Assembly: GCA_010094025.1 (NCBI GenBank)
Contig: ML991912.1
Coordinates: 1 to 22,067, forward strand
DNA: 22,067 nucleotides
Direction: 5' to 3'
Source of the DNA: Viridothelium virens
Lineage: Eukaryota > Ascomycota > Dothideomycetes > Trypetheliales > Trypetheliaceae
Shown: positions 20,112-22,067 of the stretch, piece by piece
Numbering within the stretch: position 1 is the first letter of the stretch
Layout of the letters: each line of letters begins with the position of its first letter
Notes under the pieces: model-generated
Told to the model about the DNA's origin: nothing
The model's input: only the letters and a program-made list of their open reading frames with translations
The model's database searches: none
Program-made: the position numbers and the translations under genes

Positions 20112-20659
20112 CTCATTAACTTCTATTTCCCCATTAGCAATCCTCTCATAATCAAGTTCAGGTATTGTTTCCTCGTAGCTCATTCACTTTCCGGCTCTCT
20201 CACTTCCAACCCTTTGTCGGGGTTTCTTCAATTGGCGTCGGAGTTTTAACACAGGTGTAAAGCCTGATCTTTACCCAAGCGAACCCTTTCACCTTCAAAA
20301 CTTATTTCGAAACTTATCCCGGGTTCTATAGTATTATCAGATCTGCAGGGTTTGCGCTTGACGGAACTCAATCTGGTTGGCTTCTCCGACCGGCGGGTTT
20401 TATGCATTTGCAAGCTTTGTCAAACCGGAGTTTCTGGATGATTGATCCAAGACGGTCTAACCAAACAAGGCGTCATTCACGAATCGATTCTAGCCTGTTG
20501 CTCTCGGGAATATCTTGGTATGAAAAATGCCTCATTCTTGTTTGTAGATAAACATGCTACGATGAAGGACAAAGGTGACAATAGTCCGAACCACTGGCAC
20601 TGAGTACTGCAGCAACAGCGCTTTCCACTGCGAAACTCTTGCCCTTAGCTCTGGGGCTG

Positions 20660-20667
20660 TATATATT
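20660..20667 (+). promoter_or_regulatory. TATA box of the UbiA-type prenyltransferase gene
   Basis: TATATATT, 88-95 bp before the ATG at 20755, followed by a C/T-rich stretch (CCAGTCCTTTCTATTCTTGA) typical of fungal transcription starts. Confidence 0.55.
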
Positions 20668-20754
20668 CCCCACCACCATACCAGTCCTTTCTATTCTTGA
20701 CCTTTGGCAGTTATACGCCATCGCAACCCCCAACAGAACCACCTTCTCCACGCC

Positions 20755-21780
20755 ATGGATGCCGTTGAAGGCTATAGCAAGCCAAGTCAAGGCGTCTTTC
20801 GCTTCATACCCGATGCATGGGTTCCATACGCCGAACTCATGCGTCTTGACCGACCGTCAGGGTTCTGGGCTTTCTACTGGCATTACTTGATCGGACTTGG
20901 TTTTGCCATCAATGTCCAGCCCTTCTCCAGCAATCTTGATCTTGTTTCTGTTGGACTTCTCGCTGCGTACTTGGGTTTGTGGACCACCGTCTTCCGCGGT
21001 ATTACCTGTACGTGGAATGACAACCTAGATCAAGACTTTGATCGCCAGGTCGCTCGCTGCCGAGTAAGACCCATCCCACGGGGTGCCGTCACGACAATGC
21101 AGGCGCATTTCTTCACAGCCGTACTGGTTGCCGCTGGAGCCTTCATCCTATACCCCTACGGCCATTCGATATTGTATCACGCCGCTGTGGATAGCGTGCT
21201 CTTGTTCATCTACCCCCTGTTGAAGCGCTGTACGGACTTCCCCCAAGTTGAACTCGGATTTGGGCTGTCTTACGCCATATTTTTAGTGGCTGCGTCAGTC
21301 GGGAAGGATCCGTTGGCGCCTCTGTTAGATTCGTCGCTGACTCTCTCAGCGCGTGTCTCGAGGGTCGTTGAGTCACCTCTGGCCCAGTCAGCTGCATGTC
21401 TATACGTCGCTGGAATTCTCTGGAGTGTTATCTTTGACACCATCTACGCTCATCAAGATTATCTCGATGACTTGAAAGCTGGCGTTAATGGACTTGCCGT
21501 GCGACTCGGGAGGAAGGGAACGAAACCAGCTTGTTATGTAATGGGTGCCGTGCAGATATACTGTCTAGTCCTGGCAGGTCATTTGGCAGAGTTTGGGCTA
21601 TCATATTATGCAATATCATGTGGCGCAACTGCTCTCATGTTGGCCAGGATGATATGGGTTACTGATCTGGAAGATGGTGCCAGTTGCGCTTGGGCATTTG
21701 GTCGTGGAAGTGCTTACGTCGGCGCCTCAATCTCAGCTGGGCTTCTGACGGAGTTCTGGACGAGGAAGCACGGGTACTGA
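20755..21780 (+). CDS. UbiA/COQ2-like membrane prenyltransferase
   Basis: 341 residues, intronless. ATG 20755 in CGCCATGG is the first true ATG of the frame. The UbiA family transfers polyprenyl groups to aromatic acids or phenols inside the membrane, using Mg2+ held by two Asp-rich motifs. Motif 1 is NDNLDQDFDR (Asn88, Asp89, Asp92, Asp96); motif 2 is DTIYAHQDYLDDLKAGV (Asp228, Asp235, Asp238-239). RCRVRPIPRGAV follows motif 1 as in COQ2 and fungal meroterpenoid enzymes. Several hydrophobic helices are visible (for example near 43-53, 64-80, 121-135, 145-156, 171-182, 215-227, 262-275). There is no clear mitochondrial targeting sequence, and a primary-metabolism COQ2 would usually be longer at the N-terminus. 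Together with the clustered lyase and DMATS this favours a secondary-metabolism role. Acceptor and prenyl chain length cannot be told from sequence. Confidence 0.93.
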   Translation: MDAVEGYSKPSQGVFRFIPDAWVPYAELMRLDRPSGFWAFYWHYLIGLGFAINVQPFSSNLDLVSVGLLAAYLGLWTTVFRGITCTWNDNLDQDFDRQVARCRVRPIPRGAVTTMQAHFFTAVLVAAGAFILYPYGHSILYHAAVDSVLLFIYPLLKRCTDFPQVELGFGLSYAIFLVAASVGKDPLAPLLDSSLTLSARVSRVVESPLAQSAACLYVAGILWSVIFDTIYAHQDYLDDLKAGVNGLAVRLGRKGTKPACYVMGAVQIYCLVLAGHLAEFGLSYYAISCGATALMLARMIWVTDLEDGASCAWAFGRGSAYVGASISAGLLTEFWTRKHGY

Positions 21781-22067
21781 CGGATCAGATCAGCTATCTG
21801 GTCGCATGTGAATCTCAAATAAGGAACAGGTAGATACATGAGAGAGAGGGAGGAAGGTGTCCTTCATCAAGATGCGTATAACGGAACAGTCAGATTTGAT
21901 GAGCATGCTACTAGAGTTAGTGTCATAATTTTTAGGTGGCAATTATCGTCGAGGTCAAGATCTCTGTTTTTTTTATCTGGCTAGAAAATGAAGCTGCATA
22001 TATACACCGTAACAACCCCTGTATCTTCGGGATCTCATCCTTCTGCTTCCGAGAGTATTAGTCAGCT
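21781..22067. other. 3' flank of the UbiA gene
   Basis: No ORF of note. It is a purine-rich patch followed by T-rich DNA (ATAATTTTTAGG, CTGTTTTTTTTATC). The window ends before any next gene can be recognised. Confidence 0.5.

Larger units (their letters stand above)
19969..20754. promoter_or_regulatory. Shared divergent promoter region, DMATS and UbiA genes
   Basis: 786 bp between two start codons pointing away from each other, so the two prenyltransferases can be co-regulated. It holds TATA-like elements at both ends, a repeated 11-bp motif near the DMATS side, and a CCGACCGGCGG segment (about 20387-20397) with CGG triplets of the kind bound by Zn2Cys6 regulators. No regulator gene is present in the window. 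Confidence 0.7.

Noticed and set aside
20704-20754. Extra N-terminal residues for the UbiA-type protein
   Set aside because: The extension begins at TTG, not ATG; the ATG at 20755 is the first proper start and has a good context.

Overview
The window looks like nuclear DNA of a filamentous ascomycete (Pezizomycotina). It has short introns with GTAAGT donors, a cytosolic DMATS-type aromatic prenyltransferase, a COQ2/UbiA-like prenyltransferase of the fungal meroterpenoid kind, and AT-saturated decayed transposon DNA. The decay changes that can be read are mostly C:G to T:A, as expected of repeat-induced point mutation (RIP) or similar deamination. The species cannot be named from this sequence.

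Layout. Positions 1-236 hold a repeat block that reappears in part near 13389. Positions 588-3203 are a nested transposon. A roughly 170-bp MITE-like element with TA-ended inverted repeats is split by a 2438-bp hAT element (753-3190) with 14-bp terminal inverted repeats and a perfect 8-bp target duplication. The hAT transposase is a stop-riddled relic. From 3204 to about 6970 the DNA is AT-rich or degenerate with no gene I can defend. Positions 6975-9197 are a decayed AAA+ ATPase gene whose Walker A, Walker B and one Arg codon carry transition-type damage. Positions 10193-12865 are one long uncharacterised fungal gene in a single reading frame. It is broken by a 266-bp internal inversion bounded by an 8-bp inverted repeat and by one in-frame TGA. 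From 12866 to 15288 there are only repeats and small doubtful ORFs.

Positions 15289-21780 are the intact part and look like a small biosynthetic cluster. An MIO-type aromatic amino acid ammonia-lyase (minus strand) carries a His-Leu selectivity pair usually linked to tyrosine. A three-exon DMATS-type prenyltransferase (minus strand) follows, and then a divergently transcribed membrane UbiA-type prenyltransferase (plus strand). Each of the three has a TATA-like element about 90-105 bp before its chosen ATG. An 11-bp motif occurs twice in the shared DMATS/UbiA promoter, and a related 9-mer lies upstream of the lyase. A reasonable but untested reading is a pathway that deaminates Tyr (or Phe) to a cinnamate and then attaches prenyl groups with one soluble and one membrane enzyme. 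The cluster may continue beyond the right edge.

The most unusual signal is the in-gene inversion at 10676-10941. Read on the opposite strand, the segment is fully open and joins both flanks in frame.
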